From the NCBI RefSeq assembly GCF_037893015.1, contig NC_133659.1, forward strand, positions 15,108,183 through 15,172,182: a DNA stretch of 64,000 bases, in the 5' to 3' direction. The translations under genes were made by a program, and so were the position numbers. Source of the stretch: Macrotis lagotis (taxonomy: Eukaryota > Chordata > Mammalia > Peramelemorphia > Peramelidae). The notes beneath the pieces were generated by a model that did not search any database, was not told where the DNA came from, and was given only the letters and a program-made list of their open reading frames with translations. Below are positions 12,601-26,500 of the stretch, one piece after another (within the stretch, counting starts at the first letter, position 1; each line of letters begins with the position of its first letter).

Positions 12601-15600
12601 AATATTTGGCATTTATCCACGTCCTGTTTATATTCTCTTTACATTTTACATTTTATCTGAACATGCTTGTAGTGGTACTTGTGGTCTCCCTCACCAGAGC
12701 ATAAACTCCCTTGACCACAGGGTTTGTTGCTTTCTTTGTCTTTCTCTGTAGTATCTGGTGCCCCCCAAGATACTTGATTGGTTCCAGTTACATTGCCACC
12801 CTTGGTCCTGAACTTTGCTAGAGGTTATAGATCCCTTTCCCCACATTCCTTTTCTGACAAATTCAGGAGTTACCAGGGAGTTTAGAAACATATTGTGTCC
12901 TATTCCCAGAGAAGCATTTTTAGTTGACAAATGAAGTGGTTCAGTTTTTAGGACTACAGTCTCCTGAATTGACACGGTGTTCAGCCCAAACCAAAATGTG
13001 AGGTTACCTTTTACTTGCCTATTCCATCCAGTTTGTGGATGCCCTACTGAAAAAGAACAGCTGTAATAAATGGTTCCTATATTAAAACTGTATCTTAAAA
13101 ATTGTTGAACTGATCTGAAATGTCAGTGTAAAAATGGCTTGATTAACTTTGAAGGGAGAAGATAAGTGTTTGAAACCTGAAAATGAGCAAAGTAGGATTT
13201 GCATTGATAAGAAACTCTAGATGAATTTGTACCATGTGACAGAAGATATGTAAAGATCCTTCACCTTATCTCAACATGTCTCTGTTACAGTCCCCTAAAT
13301 CTCAGCGAACCCAAGGACATTTGATAGCATCTTACTCACCGACAACAGGGACTTGCCAAATCAGCCCATATTCATCTCCCAGAAGTCAGAATGGACGAGA
13401 CTCTGGAAATGGACCAGACTCTGGAAATGGACCATCAAATGGTTAGTTGAGCATTCTTTTTCTGTTATTGCAAAATTTTTCTAGTTCTTGGTTAAAATCA
13501 AGGATTTAAAATACAATGTATGGGTCCCATTGTCTCTGAATTTTTTCTCTCTGTCATTTAAAGAATTTGGTCATGGAGAAACAGCATTAAGATAGATTTG
13601 ATCATGTCAACATAAACTTTTAGAACACTTATCTTAAGCTATTGTTGCAAAAATTATTTCTATACTATCATATTTTTAAAGTAGAAATTATGCTGTGCTT
13701 GCCTTTAACTACCAACTATTAATTATAACCTGTGAGGGTGCTTGCATGAACAAGCTACTAGTCACATTTTTGAAGTAAGTCTAGAGGTTTAGAATATTTC
13801 TAAATGTTTATTTCTTTTTACCTGTCATCTAGTTAGTATCCTCTCCAATGTCTGAGGTCAAGAAGATCTAAATTCACATCCAACCTGAGATACTTCCTTA
13901 GCTCTGGAGCCCAGGGCAAATTGCTTCACCATTCCTTGTCCCAGGTTTCTTATCTGTAAAATGGGATTGATAATAACATCTACATCCTAGAGTAATCTCT
14001 CCAGAGTACTTAGCACACAGTACAGTGCTCAGTCCATAGTATTTTCTATGGAGATGGCTATTATTGTGATTAACTCAAAAATCATGCCTTTTCCACATTT
14101 TTGCTATTTATAAGTCATGTCCCTTTTTAATGTTCAAATCAATGGCCAGTGTTCACCTTTCCCTTGTAATAAAGAAGAATGTAAGTAAGGAAAGTCCACT
14201 GACAGAGTAGCTTCTTCTGACCCTATAGGATGTTCACATAATTCTGAATCGAAGTTAGTTTTAAATTGGCTTACGTTTTTACCAAAAAAACAAAAAACAA
14301 AAAACTTGTGTGATAATATGAAAATGTTTTATTTTTAATACTTTGAGCTTTTTTTTGCTTCTGCATAATGTTTTTTAAATATATTTTATTTCCCCCAATT
14401 ACATGTTAAAACAAATTTTTAAATTTCTTTTAAGTTTTTAGTTTCAATTCTATCTCTCCCTCTCTTAGACCTGTAAAATCATGTGAAAATTTCCATATTA
14501 ATTATTTTGTATAGGAAGACTTGAGTAAAAGAAAAAGAATGAAAGGAAATGAAAAGTACCATGCTTCATTAATATCTGTTTTTTCTCAGGAGGTAAATAG
14601 CATACTTCATCATTAGTCCTTGGGACTTTCTTGGATCATTGAATGAGAATATCTAAGTCAGAATTCTTCTTCAAATATGTTTAACATTCTCCTGGTTCCA
14701 TTAACTTTACTTTGTATCAGTTCATGTAAGTCTTTAAAGGTTTTTCTGAAATCATCCTTCTTGTCATTTCTTATAGTACACTTATGCACCGCAACTTGTT
14801 TAGTCATTTCCCATAAAAAAGATGTAATAATTTTGTGCAAATAGATGTCTTTGGGATATAGAACTAGTAATAGCATTATTGAATCAAAAGGGATTAGTTT
14901 TATAGCCCTTTGGGTATAGTTCCAAATTTCTCTATAGAGTGATTAGATCAATTCACAACTCCACAATTCACAACAATGCATTAGTGTTCCAGTTTTTCCA
15001 CATTACCTCCAATATCCATCATTTTCCTTTTTTGATCATATTAATCAATTGGTACCTCAGGGCTGTTTTAAAATTGCATTTTCCTAAACAATATAGAAAT
15101 ATTATTTATATTGAAATATTAAACAGAAAAAGTTTTTTAATACGACTAAGAAAACCTTGATTTCTTTGTCTGAAAAGTGCTTGTTCATAGCTTTTAACCA
15201 ATTATCAATTGGAAATTATTTGTCTTTTTATAAATTAGACTTAAGTTCTCTATATTAAATATATAGAAATGAGTCCTTTTTATCAGAAATACTTGGTGCA
15301 AATTATTTTCTTCAGTTTTCTGCTTTCCTTATATCATTGGATTTGTGTTAAAACTTTTTAATTTTATATAAAATCAGAATGATCACTTTTACATTTTGTA
15401 ATGTATTTTCTTTAGTCCTAAATTCTTGCCTTATCCATAGATCTTATAGATGCTGTTTTCCAGTTTTCCCAGCAGTTTTTGTCAAATATTGAGTTTTTAT
15501 TCAAAAAGTTGAGAGCTTTAGATTTATCTTATACTAGATTGCTGTGGTTATTTACTTTAATGTAATTTGAACCCAATCTATTACACTGATCCACCACTCT

Positions 15601-17495
15601 ATTTCTTTGCCAGTACCAAATTGTTTTGCTAATTAGCACTTTATAATACAGCTTTAGATCTGATACAAGCAGATCAGACATAGTTTTTATGATTCCCTTT
15701 ATAATACATTTAAAAAGATCTATGCAGTTGTATAGATTGTTTGTTATTTAAACTATGAATCAGGGATATATCTGATAGTTTTATAACTTATTGTTGTTCA
15801 TTCAATTTTGGTCATATCTAACTCTCCATGATCTGTTTTGGGTTTTTTTGGTAAAGATCCTAGAAGGGTTTGCCATTTCCTTCTCCAGCTCATTTTACCG
15901 ATGAGGAAACTGAGGCAATCAATATTAAATGATTTGCCCAGAGTCACATAGCTAGGAAGTGTCTGAGACCAGATTTGAACTTGAGAAGATGAGTCTTCCT
16001 GACTCTAGACCCAGCTCTCTTATCTAGTGAGCCGCCTAACTGCTCAGTTTTAATAATGTAAAATGTTAAATAGGTTCATTTAATAAAATCTCTTTCAGAT
16101 ATGAAAAACCTAATTCATATTTTATTGTTTAGCATTTCTTATACTGTAAACTTATTCACAAGAAATTACACAAAAATACAGATATATCCCTGTTTGCTAT
16201 GCTTTTATTTGAATTGTTTAGACATGAAACCAATGGACACAAACTAATCAGTGATTTTTTTTTTTGGTTTAATTCTGATCCAATATCATTTTTATCCTTT
16301 AACTATTTTGGATAAGATTAAAGTCACAAAAGCTCGTAATGGATTACACATTTTTTTAAAGATCTATAATTCTATAGCATTGGGTACACATAAAAAATAA
16401 ACATGAATACCTTACAGACTGAATATATGGATGACCACCTATACACACTGAACCAGGAATGGCTTGTGAAGGCCATATGGGCTGTATTTTCTCACTGAGA
16501 TTACTATGAACTGAAGGGAACATTCTCACATTTGATATTTAGGTAGATAATTATTCCAACACATAGTGGTGAGCTCTTTTGCTGGAGTCATATGGAAACA
16601 AAATGGTATCTTAAATTCTCTATTAGACCATGACTTAGTGCTTTTTAACCCAGCAGTTCTCAACTGTTTCTAATTTCTAATTCCATCTTTTTTTTTTTTT
16701 TAGATTTTTCAAGGCAATGGGGTTAAGTGGCTTGCCCAAGGCCACACGGCTAGGTAATTATTAAATGTCTGAGGTCAGATTTGAACCCAGGTACTCCTGA
16801 CTCTAAGGCCGGTGCTCTATCCACTACGCAACCTAGCTGCCCTAATTCCATTTTATTTTTAACTGATATGTAATTTGAATTGTCCATAAACCCATCACTT
16901 GGATAAACATTTCTCCCTTTTCAATATTGGATAAAACCTTCCTTCCAAAAGCCTTAAAAGATCTTAAGAAACTACATTTTAAAAAGTAGGCTGTGTTTCT
17001 TTTACTTAATTCTGAGGTCCATTTGTTTTTCTTTATGGTCTAGAGATATAGTCAAAATTGCCAGGGTTCAGTATAACTTTTCAGAATGCAAATAGAAGTT
17101 AAAAGTTTTGTGAAACAATTTTGTGGAATAGTGGGAGAAGCTTTGGAAGGAAATGCCAAGGGAAACACATAAGCATGGCAATTTAGAAAATAACAATGTT
17201 GTTTTTTTAATATATTCTTCACAAAACAGAAGTTTGTAATAAAAATTCATTATTTCATTATATTCCTCTTTTCTGTTTTACTTTGTTTATGGAAATGCTT
17301 GCTTTTTTGTTACTTCTTAAATTCATAATTTTAAAGAGATTTTGTTTTTGTTTTTAAATATTTTTTTCAATTAGTAAAAATAAGTTAAACATTGTAAAAA
17401 AAATTTTGAGTCCCAAATTCTTTTCTTCCTTCACTTCTCTCCCCCTTCATTGAGAAGGCAATTTTGTTATAGATTATACATTTCCAGTCATGCAA

Positions 17496-17540
<45 letters not shown>

Positions 17541-20500
17541 TTTATTTAAGGCAATGGGGTTAAGTGACTTGCCTAAGATCACACAGCTAGGCAATTATTA
17601 AGTATCTCAGGTTGGATTTGAACTCAGGTGCTCCTGATTCCAGGAAGAGTCAGGTGCTTTATCTACTCTGCCACCCAAGCTGCTCCCCCAAAAATATATT
17701 TTTGGAAAGAAAACAGGTCAAAAAAACCACACACAAAAAAGTTTTTAAAAGTATACTTCAGTTTGCATTCAGATTCCTCCATTCTTTCTCTGGAGATAGC
17801 ATTTTTTCATCATGGGTCCTTCAGAACTGCCTTGGATCATTGTATTGCTGAGAATAACTAAGTCGATCAGAGATGGTCATCCTACAACAATGCTGTTTCT
17901 GTGTACAATGTTCTCCTGGTTCTGTTCACTTCATGTTGTATCAGTTCATTTAAGTCTAGGTTTTTCTTGTCCTTTCTTATACTGCAGTAGTATTCTATCA
18001 CAATCATATACCTCAGTTTCTTTAGCCATTCCCTAATTGTCAAGTATCCCGTCAATTTCCAAAATTTGGCCACAATGAAATATTATATTTTTGTATGTAG
18101 ATCATTTTCCTTTTCTTCCTTCCTTTTTTTTAATTTACATTTTTGGGATACGAACTTAATAGTTGTATTGCTGAGTCATGGGGTCTACACGGTTTTATTG
18201 CCCTTTGGATACATTTCCAAACTGCTCTCCAGAATGGTTGGATCAGTTCACAACTTCACCTGCCCTGCATTAGTAGTCCCAGTTTTCCTATTCCTTTCAT
18301 CACTTGTCATTTCCCCTTTCTGTCATATTAGCCAGGATTTTTTTTTCAGGTTTTAAACTTGAAACCAGGAGGACTTGGATTCAGATCAATTCTGTTAATT
18401 ATTCATCTTGGGCAAATCTGCTTTGCAATGCAAATTTTGGTTTCTTTATCAGTTAAGTAGCAATATTAATACTTTCATGACCTGTCAGGAAAGTATTTTG
18501 TATAACAGAGTGATTAAGAACAATTACTTGTTCCACAGTTGTTCTGTTTGAAATGATTTGAAACATGTTTTAAATCTGACAATTCATCTGTTGGACCAAA
18601 AAGAATCCTTATTATGTCTGCTTCTATTGTCAGCAGACTTGTGGTTAGAGTGGAATTAATATTTATTAGTCAATGAAGATTATGTTATGTCTTATGTTAT
18701 GTCCAGCTCAAGAATGATATGTTTATTTGGTGTTTCCTGTTTGTGAGAAATTTCAGAGTATAGAAGAAAATGAGCCTTATTTAGGCTGTTGCCCCTTGAG
18801 GCCCATGCACAGGGGAGTCTGGACCACTGGTCACAGGGGCTCCTCTTGGAGACCCTCCTTTGGCACATCTGAGCCCTCCAGAAACCCTCCGGGATCTAAT
18901 GTTCCCTGAGTCTTGAGCCAATAGGGACACAATTTCTGAGGAGTCACCATGTCTTCAAGGAGGTGCCACTTTAATTTGCAAATAAGAAAGTTTTTAAATA
19001 ATTTTTTCCATCATAAATAACTATTGTAAACAAGTCTTATGTAATCTTGATTACCTTGGCTCCTTTTTTCAGTCAATTGTCATTACAAAGCATAAATCAA
19101 ACTATTCTTACAAAGAACATGATGCTCATGTGTGTCCTCTGGGCCCCAACCTTCAATGCCTTCCTCCCTCCCCCCATATCCCATTGAGGATGTCCCCTTC
19201 CCAGGATCATGCCCATAGCCACCACTGCCCCAGTCGCTGCTGCTGGTCCAATATGGCAACTGCCCCTGCCTTGGTGAGGAGGGAAGAATCCCACAAGCCC
19301 GCCTTACACCAACCCTTCCTCTACTCTGCCTGGAGGGGCAATGGCTGCCCATGGACCAGCAGCTGCCCCGCAGGATGTCTGGGTGGCTGCTGCCAATATG
19401 AGCATGATCTTCTTGTCTGTAGATCCTTGGTGCTCAGGTGGTCCACAGTTAGGAAGTGCCTTCTGGGGGCTCAGCGCAATCAAGTGGCATCACAGCCAAG
19501 TCAGCCACTAGAGTCCAGAGGCCAACTAGGACAGCCACAAGGGCTGGGCACCCAGGAAAATGTGAAGGAAAGACTCCATTCTGGTTCATTCCCATGGTCA
19601 TGCTTCCAGACTGGGCCTGGAGAGCCACTACCTAGGCAGCTGTGGGAACGAGAGCTGCTTCCAGGTGCCCCCTCCTTAGTTTATAGAGAACCTTTACTAC
19701 CTGGTCTCATTTTTATCTTGACTATCCCTAACCCTGTTTTAAGGCGATTGTGGGGGTCCCAGAATGAAGGGCAGATGCTTTCTGGGTTTTTTTCATTCTT
19801 AGGCCCCTAATTACTGCCTGGATTTCTTGAACTAATAGCAGCTCATGTTGATAGAGGACTTGCTGGTTTAACAAAGCTCTGTGAAGTGATGAAAGCATTA
19901 TTGTTCCCATTTAGAGGGGAAAAACTGAGGCTTAAAAAAATTTAGTGACCCACTCTGTGCTAAGACCATAGTGCTGGTAAGCAGTGGGCCCAGTGTTCTT
20001 GCCACTACAGTACACTACTGGAGGATCCAAGGAGTGCTGCAGATCCCCATTTTCCATGGAGTTGACCCTTTGCTATCACTCCTGTTTCTGTATTGATGAT
20101 TGTAAATACCTCTGTCTGGGAGACAAGGCCAGTCAAATGAGACCATAGATAAGTCAAATGTGGAGCATTAAAGGGACCACTATGGGCAACCATCCCATCC
20201 TGAGGATGATTGGTTCTTATTTGTAGTACTGAAGTACTGGAACATAAAGTCTGCTATGGAGGAAAAGGGACAAGTCTCAAATCAACTTTTAAGCTTATTT
20301 AGTCAGAATTCATTTAATATTTAGAATTGAAATCCAATACCCGTAGTGGAAAGAATGTAGTTGAGAGACTAGAGTTTGAGTCTCATCTCTGTTCTTGAAT
20401 GGTGTAAAGGGATTCATGCAGCCTCATCTGCTGATTCCTTCTCCTTCTGGACCCAAAGGCAGGCTTGGCACAATGTAGCACTGCATACTGCACAGAGACA

Positions 20501-23500
20501 ATGCTTCCAACTCCCCGGGATGCAACATTTGAGTACTTTAATTTTTTTTTAATTTTATCTATTTAAGGCAATGGGGTTAAGTAACTTGCCTAAGGTAATT
20601 ATTAAGTGTCTGAGACTGGATTTGAACTTGGGTCCTCCTGGAGTCAGGAGGTGCTATATCCACTGAGCCACCTAGCTGCCCCCTGGGATGAAACATTTGG
20701 ATCTCAGAAGAGCACTCAATCTACATAGAATGGGCCCTTATTGAACACTCTAATCATCACAAATTGATACTAATTATGTTTTCTTTAAAATAAGACAAGC
20801 ACAGTACTTTAGAAAAAGTTGATTATTTTTATCCCTCATCATTAGGTAAATGTTAATAAGAAATAGGGATATTTTTATCTTGACATCTGCAAACATACTG
20901 AGCATCTACCATGGCTGAGGCGCTGAACATTTAAGAAACGAGCTTACATTCTAAAACTTATGATTTTAATATCATTTAATATTCTAAACCTATTAACTAG
21001 GCTCTGGAAAATAGAATTTTAATTCACTTAATTTTACTTCTGTTAATTTTTACAAATTGGACAAAACATTAATGGTTTGATTATTTATGGTTTGTTAATC
21101 TGCTAAGAGCTTATTGCTTTCATTGTGTGTACCATGAATATGAATAGAACACTTAATCTTAAACCCAATTATATCCTGCTTTCCCTGGTTATGGAGGGAA
21201 GAAGAACTTTCCAACCTCTTCCATTAGTCTCTTTGCTCAGATTCAGGATCCTTGACCTAGCAGACTGTTGAATCCCACAGTTTTGTGGGCAGAAGAGCCA
21301 GTTCCACAGTGCACTTTGGGGGTTCCTTTGGCCCTGAGGAAAAGTGAAATCCTCTCCTGCCTTCAGTTATTTAGTAGGGGAAGATGACTCTCTCACAAGT
21401 CTACTTTTAACATCATGGGAGAGAGAACAGAAAGAGTCTGTTGAAATTATTGTGGAGCAGTTAAACAATGATATATATTTTGTTGGCATGCCATCAAGAC
21501 TGGAAGCTCTAGCGTCTGGAAGAGAGGGATCAAGCATGTTCTTGACCCCAGCAGGCAGCTCTCAGAGCTTGAGGGAAATGCTAAAGGTATATTTAAGAAA
21601 AAATGGCACGACAGTCCTCTCAAAGTAGAATGGGTTTCCTTCAGTGTTGTAAGAGCTTCATTTGACTAGAGGCTTCTATGAAGAGGTTAGGTGGTGTCTT
21701 AGGAGAATAGTTAACTTTTCAGTCTGTAATTGTTTTAATAACCTATGAACCACACCTTAAGACATTAACATGTATTCTTCAAATGGTGCCTCCACATCAT
21801 CAGTTGGTGAACCTTTATTAAGCACCTGTGTGTGCCAACCATTGTCCACTGCTGCTGGGGATACCAAAAAGAAGCCAAAGACGCTGCCCTCAGGAAGATC
21901 CCCAGGAGACCACAAGCGAAGAGGTAGGTGGGAGCAAGCTTGTTAATTAATTGATTAAATTGGCCACTTGCTTGAATCCAGTTGATGGTGACATTGTAAT
22001 CTTGGAGCCCTGCCAGAAAGTTTAAATACAGACAGAATTTAAGAGATGACAGAAACATTTGTAGGCTATAATTGCTGACCTTCACGTAGCTTGATTAAAC
22101 AAAGGTAAACTGTACCCAGGATGGTAACCTTGCATTAAATACAGCAGATTTGTTTGGTTTTCTTATAGGAGGACCAAGTCAGAATGATGAAATGAAAGTA
22201 AAAACATAGACCAACATATCTTAGAAACCAGGGGGTCTTACTTACCCTTGCATCTATGGTCTTGTTTTTTAAATAATTGAATAATTACATTTCTGTTTAA
22301 TTGGTTTTCTTTGTAATTCCATGTAGTTTGTGTATTTAGAAGAGTTTTTCTGAGTAGGGGTCCTAAGGCTTCACCAGCAAGTAAAAAGAGGCCGTGACCC
22401 ACAAAAAGGGTTAAAAACTCCTGTTCTGCAGTGGAAGAGTCTTTGTCAAGAAGTAGTGAAAATGCCTTTCCTTATACTTATCTTCACCAAGACGTTTGAA
22501 GAACAATGGAGACAATGGGCCTTATCCATTAATAATTAGATTAATTTTGGAAATCTGATTTTGTAGGGTTTTATAATAGTAGTAATAAGGGGAGGGAAGG
22601 CAGGAGAGGTGAAGAGCCAAAGGCACGGAAAGAACTAAGGGAATATCGATACACCCAACCAGTGGGAATCATCCCCACTGACATTAAGGGCTTTCCCAAG
22701 CTGTGTGCCAGTGTTCCATTGTGCTGGTGCCTTACCATTGTGCAGGTGGCAGCACCCCCAGGGGTCTCTGGAAAAGCCCCACTGCCTCAGAAGGCTTTGT
22801 TTCAGCCAGGCTATCCCACCTGCACCTCACAGTCATTTGAGATCACTTTGTTCATGAGTATGCCGAACTCACTGCAGAGGAGTCAAAAGAGGGACATGTG
22901 CTCTTGGCAGACGAGTTTTAGCTGCTGGGATGGCAAAGGTCTCTGCAGGAGAGCTTGGGCTGCTCACATGAAACCTGGAATGCTGCATCCAGCTCAGGAT
23001 CTGTGGGACACTCAGAAAGTTTCACATGAGAAAACCAAGTTGATAGAGAATGCCTATTGTTCAGCCTTTTGGCATTCAACTGGGCCGGATGCCGGCTGAT
23101 GGAGCTTGCTCTATTGTGATTATATAATGTACACCTTGGAAGATGGACACATCAGACTCATTATTAAGCAGAAGGGAAGTAGACAGGATGCTTCTGAGCA
23201 ATAACAAGCCTCCTCTAAGAACCCCAGAAACAAAAGGTCATCTTAATAATGCCAATATTCTATTGGAGTTATCTGCCTCCAGGTCTTGGAGCATAGCACA
23301 TCCAAAGAACTATAAATTAGTGTTAAACAGATAGCAAGGAGAAGGTGAATGTTGGACTGCATAACTAGGAATTTTGGGGAAAACCTCAAAAAATGAGGAT
23401 GTGCTGGCCTGTGTGGCAAAGATAAGGAAGGAGAAGCACATTGCCAGAGCACCCTGCTGGCATCCTTGAAGGTCAGAAGCAATTGTGGGGCCTGGGCATG

Positions 23501-26500
23501 TTGTGTTGAGCTCTTGGACATATCTATGGGATATGCAGGATGTGCAGACATGGATGGGGCTGTGATCTGTGTCATTGGAGGGACAAAAGATATGATGGAA
23601 GTCCCTTTGAGCATTTTGAGAAGAACTGACATTCCAGGGTGCTTGGAGTAATCAGTTGATCCTCACAACAAAACTGTGAAGTTAGTAATCTGGGATTATT
23701 ATCCACATTTTACAGATGATGAAACCGAGTCTCAGTGAGGTGAAAGGACTTGCCTGAGTAGTGGTGGAATTTGAATCTTGTCTGATTCCCAGTCTAGTGC
23801 CCTTCCCAGTTCATCAGACTGTTATATCCTAGGAGTTATGAGCATTCCGTTGAAACATACAATGAAGAGACAAATACTTAGATTTTTATAAAGCACACTT
23901 CTGTCTGTGGCTTTTCATGTTGAAGTGTGTCTGTGTGTTTCCTGATCATTAGTTTGTTTTGCTTTGTTTTTGGAAGGAGAAAGAAAAGCAGATTTTCTCC
24001 TACTATCTCAGCAAACATTTATTTAGCAGCTACTGTGTTCTATGATTGTGTTAAGCAGTGAGGATCCAAAGACAAAATGGGAAAATCCTTGCTCTTGAGG
24101 ACCTCATGCGTGGTCTTTGGGGTTGGGGAAGAGGAGGCCGCAAATGAATATTACAAAAAAAAAGGTAAGGTGTATTTGAGAATGCCCAAAAGTGCCACTT
24201 GGGCTGAGTCTTGAAGGAAGCTGGAATGTCTGTCCAGGTTGAAGAGGACATTAGAAAAGTAGGTTGGAACCAGGTACACTAAAGGGTTTTTAAAGCCAAC
24301 CAGACTGTATACTTTGCCATTGAGACAGCCACTGGAGAGTGAGAGAGTGACCTAGTCAGACCTACAATTGGGGAAAATCATCCTTGGCAGCCGCATGCCA
24401 AGTGGATTAGGTGTGTAGGGAGAGGCAGTGAGGGCCTGCCCTAAGATGAGGGCACATCCTTGGATTCTGTCAGGCTCTTGGTTGTAGGGTGTAGAGAGTT
24501 TGAGTGACCTAAACTTATAAACGACCAGAATCATTCTATGTGACTGAACCGTCACATCCCAAGCCTCACCTTCACTCTGAAAGGAAGGGGACCAGCAGGG
24601 GAGCAGAGGAGCTCCCTGTGAGAATGCCCTTCACCAATTCAGATTGACCCTTCTGCATCTGAAAGCAACTTTCCTAGAGAGATGGGGGCCACTCAGGCCA
24701 GGTGTGTCAGTGGCCAGTCTTGAAGCTGTGTTTGCCACCCCCTAAGCCATCTGTGTTTCCACCTGGCTGGGCTGCTGCTCTTTGTGGGATGGGTACTTGA
24801 TGTAGTATCATCCTCACTCTGTAGTGAGAGAAATTGAGTCCAGAGAAGCTGTGGATGAGATTGCAGGTGTGTGGGCTAAATTATTATTTGTTTATTTGGT
24901 GATCTAGTCAGGGGCTTGGCAGGTAAGTGTTATAGTGGGAATGAGCCCATTGATGTGGATTTTCAGACTTCTATCGTTTGGCAGGATTTCTAACTGCAAA
25001 GAGCTTCTTTTAACCATGAAAGGAAGATGTTTGCCAGCCAGATTTAATTACGATTCATTTATTAAGGAAATTTATGGGCTCCTGGTTTGTTCAAGGCTAG
25101 TGGCTCCTTTGTTAGATAGATGGGGGCTTGTGCCATTGGCTAATGGCCATGTTGGTGGTGAGAACAGTGGCCACTGACACCATCCATGGATAGTCTCTCA
25201 GAAAAAACACCAAGGACCCTAGCTTGTCTTGAACATACTCACCTGTGCAGGAGAGGTGCTCAGGAGATTGACCCATTTACCTTAGGCAGTCACTTCTAGG
25301 CCTCCCCCACCATGACTCCTCACAGCAGTTAAGATGAACTGGTACAACCCTCCAGTGATGCCCTCATAACTATTGAGTGAATCATTGGGTATATTGAAGC
25401 CTTTTCTACAGAGGGTTTTGTCTATAAAGATTCCTCCCAAGAGGTTTGTTTTCCTTTCTAAAATGAAGTAGTGATTTTTTTCTGTTACAAGTATTATTAC
25501 TGATAAGAAATACTCTAATAAATATTATGTTTTCCTTATGTCTTCAGTCTTTACTTAATGTCTCAAGAAGAAAAATCATAATTTCCAAATATAGTAAATA
25601 TATAGTCACTTTAAGAAACAGGCAGTCTGACTTGTTCCATGGTTAACCTTGGCAACCATTTATTATGGATGTCTCTTTTTTTTTTAAATGTCTTCATTTA
25701 AAAATTTAAAATAATCCATCAAAATTGTGTTGTTCTTTAAGAGAAAATTGGGATTTGAAAGAAAATGTATCTTAGAAGCTTTAATGTATTCTGTAAGTAG
25801 GCTTCTTGTGACTCTTGTTCCTATGAGAGTGTGTAAGGTCCTCAGTCAGGCTATTGATGTCTTATCTGACTTTGGCTAAATCTTTGAATCTTTATGGGCC
25901 TTGTTTTGGAAAAATGAGGGGAAAGACTGGAGCTGAGACTGGCTTAAGGCTGCTGATTCTAGTGCTGATTCTGAGATCTACATTTTTGAAAATGTGTTGT
26001 CTGGGTCCTGGTCAGTCTAAGTGCTTTTCTAAATAGCTTTCTTTGATTTTTCTCTTTATTGACTATTCTCATGAAATTTCATAGGAAAGATCCTTGGTAT
26101 CTGTTTATAAAAACAAATCAATTTGGAGCATGAATAAAAGGAAAAAAATAAGCAGACAGGTTACTGACTTATCTCTTCTTTTTATTTCTACATTGTCCCA
26201 AAGAGCAAATGGAACTTGACCAGACTTACACATTCCCCAGAAGAGGGCAGCCTCAAACAGAAGACAAAGATGAGTAAGTCTGTTAGAAATATTACCTTTG
26301 ATCTCTTTCTCTGGGAAGACTTAATGTTGTTGTTGAAATGATCATTTAATAGAAATAATTTCCTAATAGGGCCAATTCCTATTAAACACTGTTAAATCTC
26401 AGTGTTTGCTTTCTTAATAAAATTTAGTCCTTTAGAAAGGAAAAAGTAAGATTATACTTTTTTTTTTTTGGTAGAGCAGTAGGGTTAAGTGACTTGCCCA

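Larger units (their letters stand above)
17340..18345 (-). mobile_element. L1 fragment split by (TA)n and a SINE
   Basis: L1 3' sequence at 17340-17498 resumes at about 17690 with CCCCAAAAATATATTTTTGG and continues to TTGTCATTTCCCC near 18320. The phrases TTCTCCTGGTTCTGTTCACT and TCTCCAGAATGGTTGGATCA are present. Confidence 0.85.

Noticed and set aside
19130..19810. 226-codon open frame as a novel gene
   Set aside because: GC-rich sequence with open frames on both strands, no domain, no splice or promoter support. Listed only as low-confidence.
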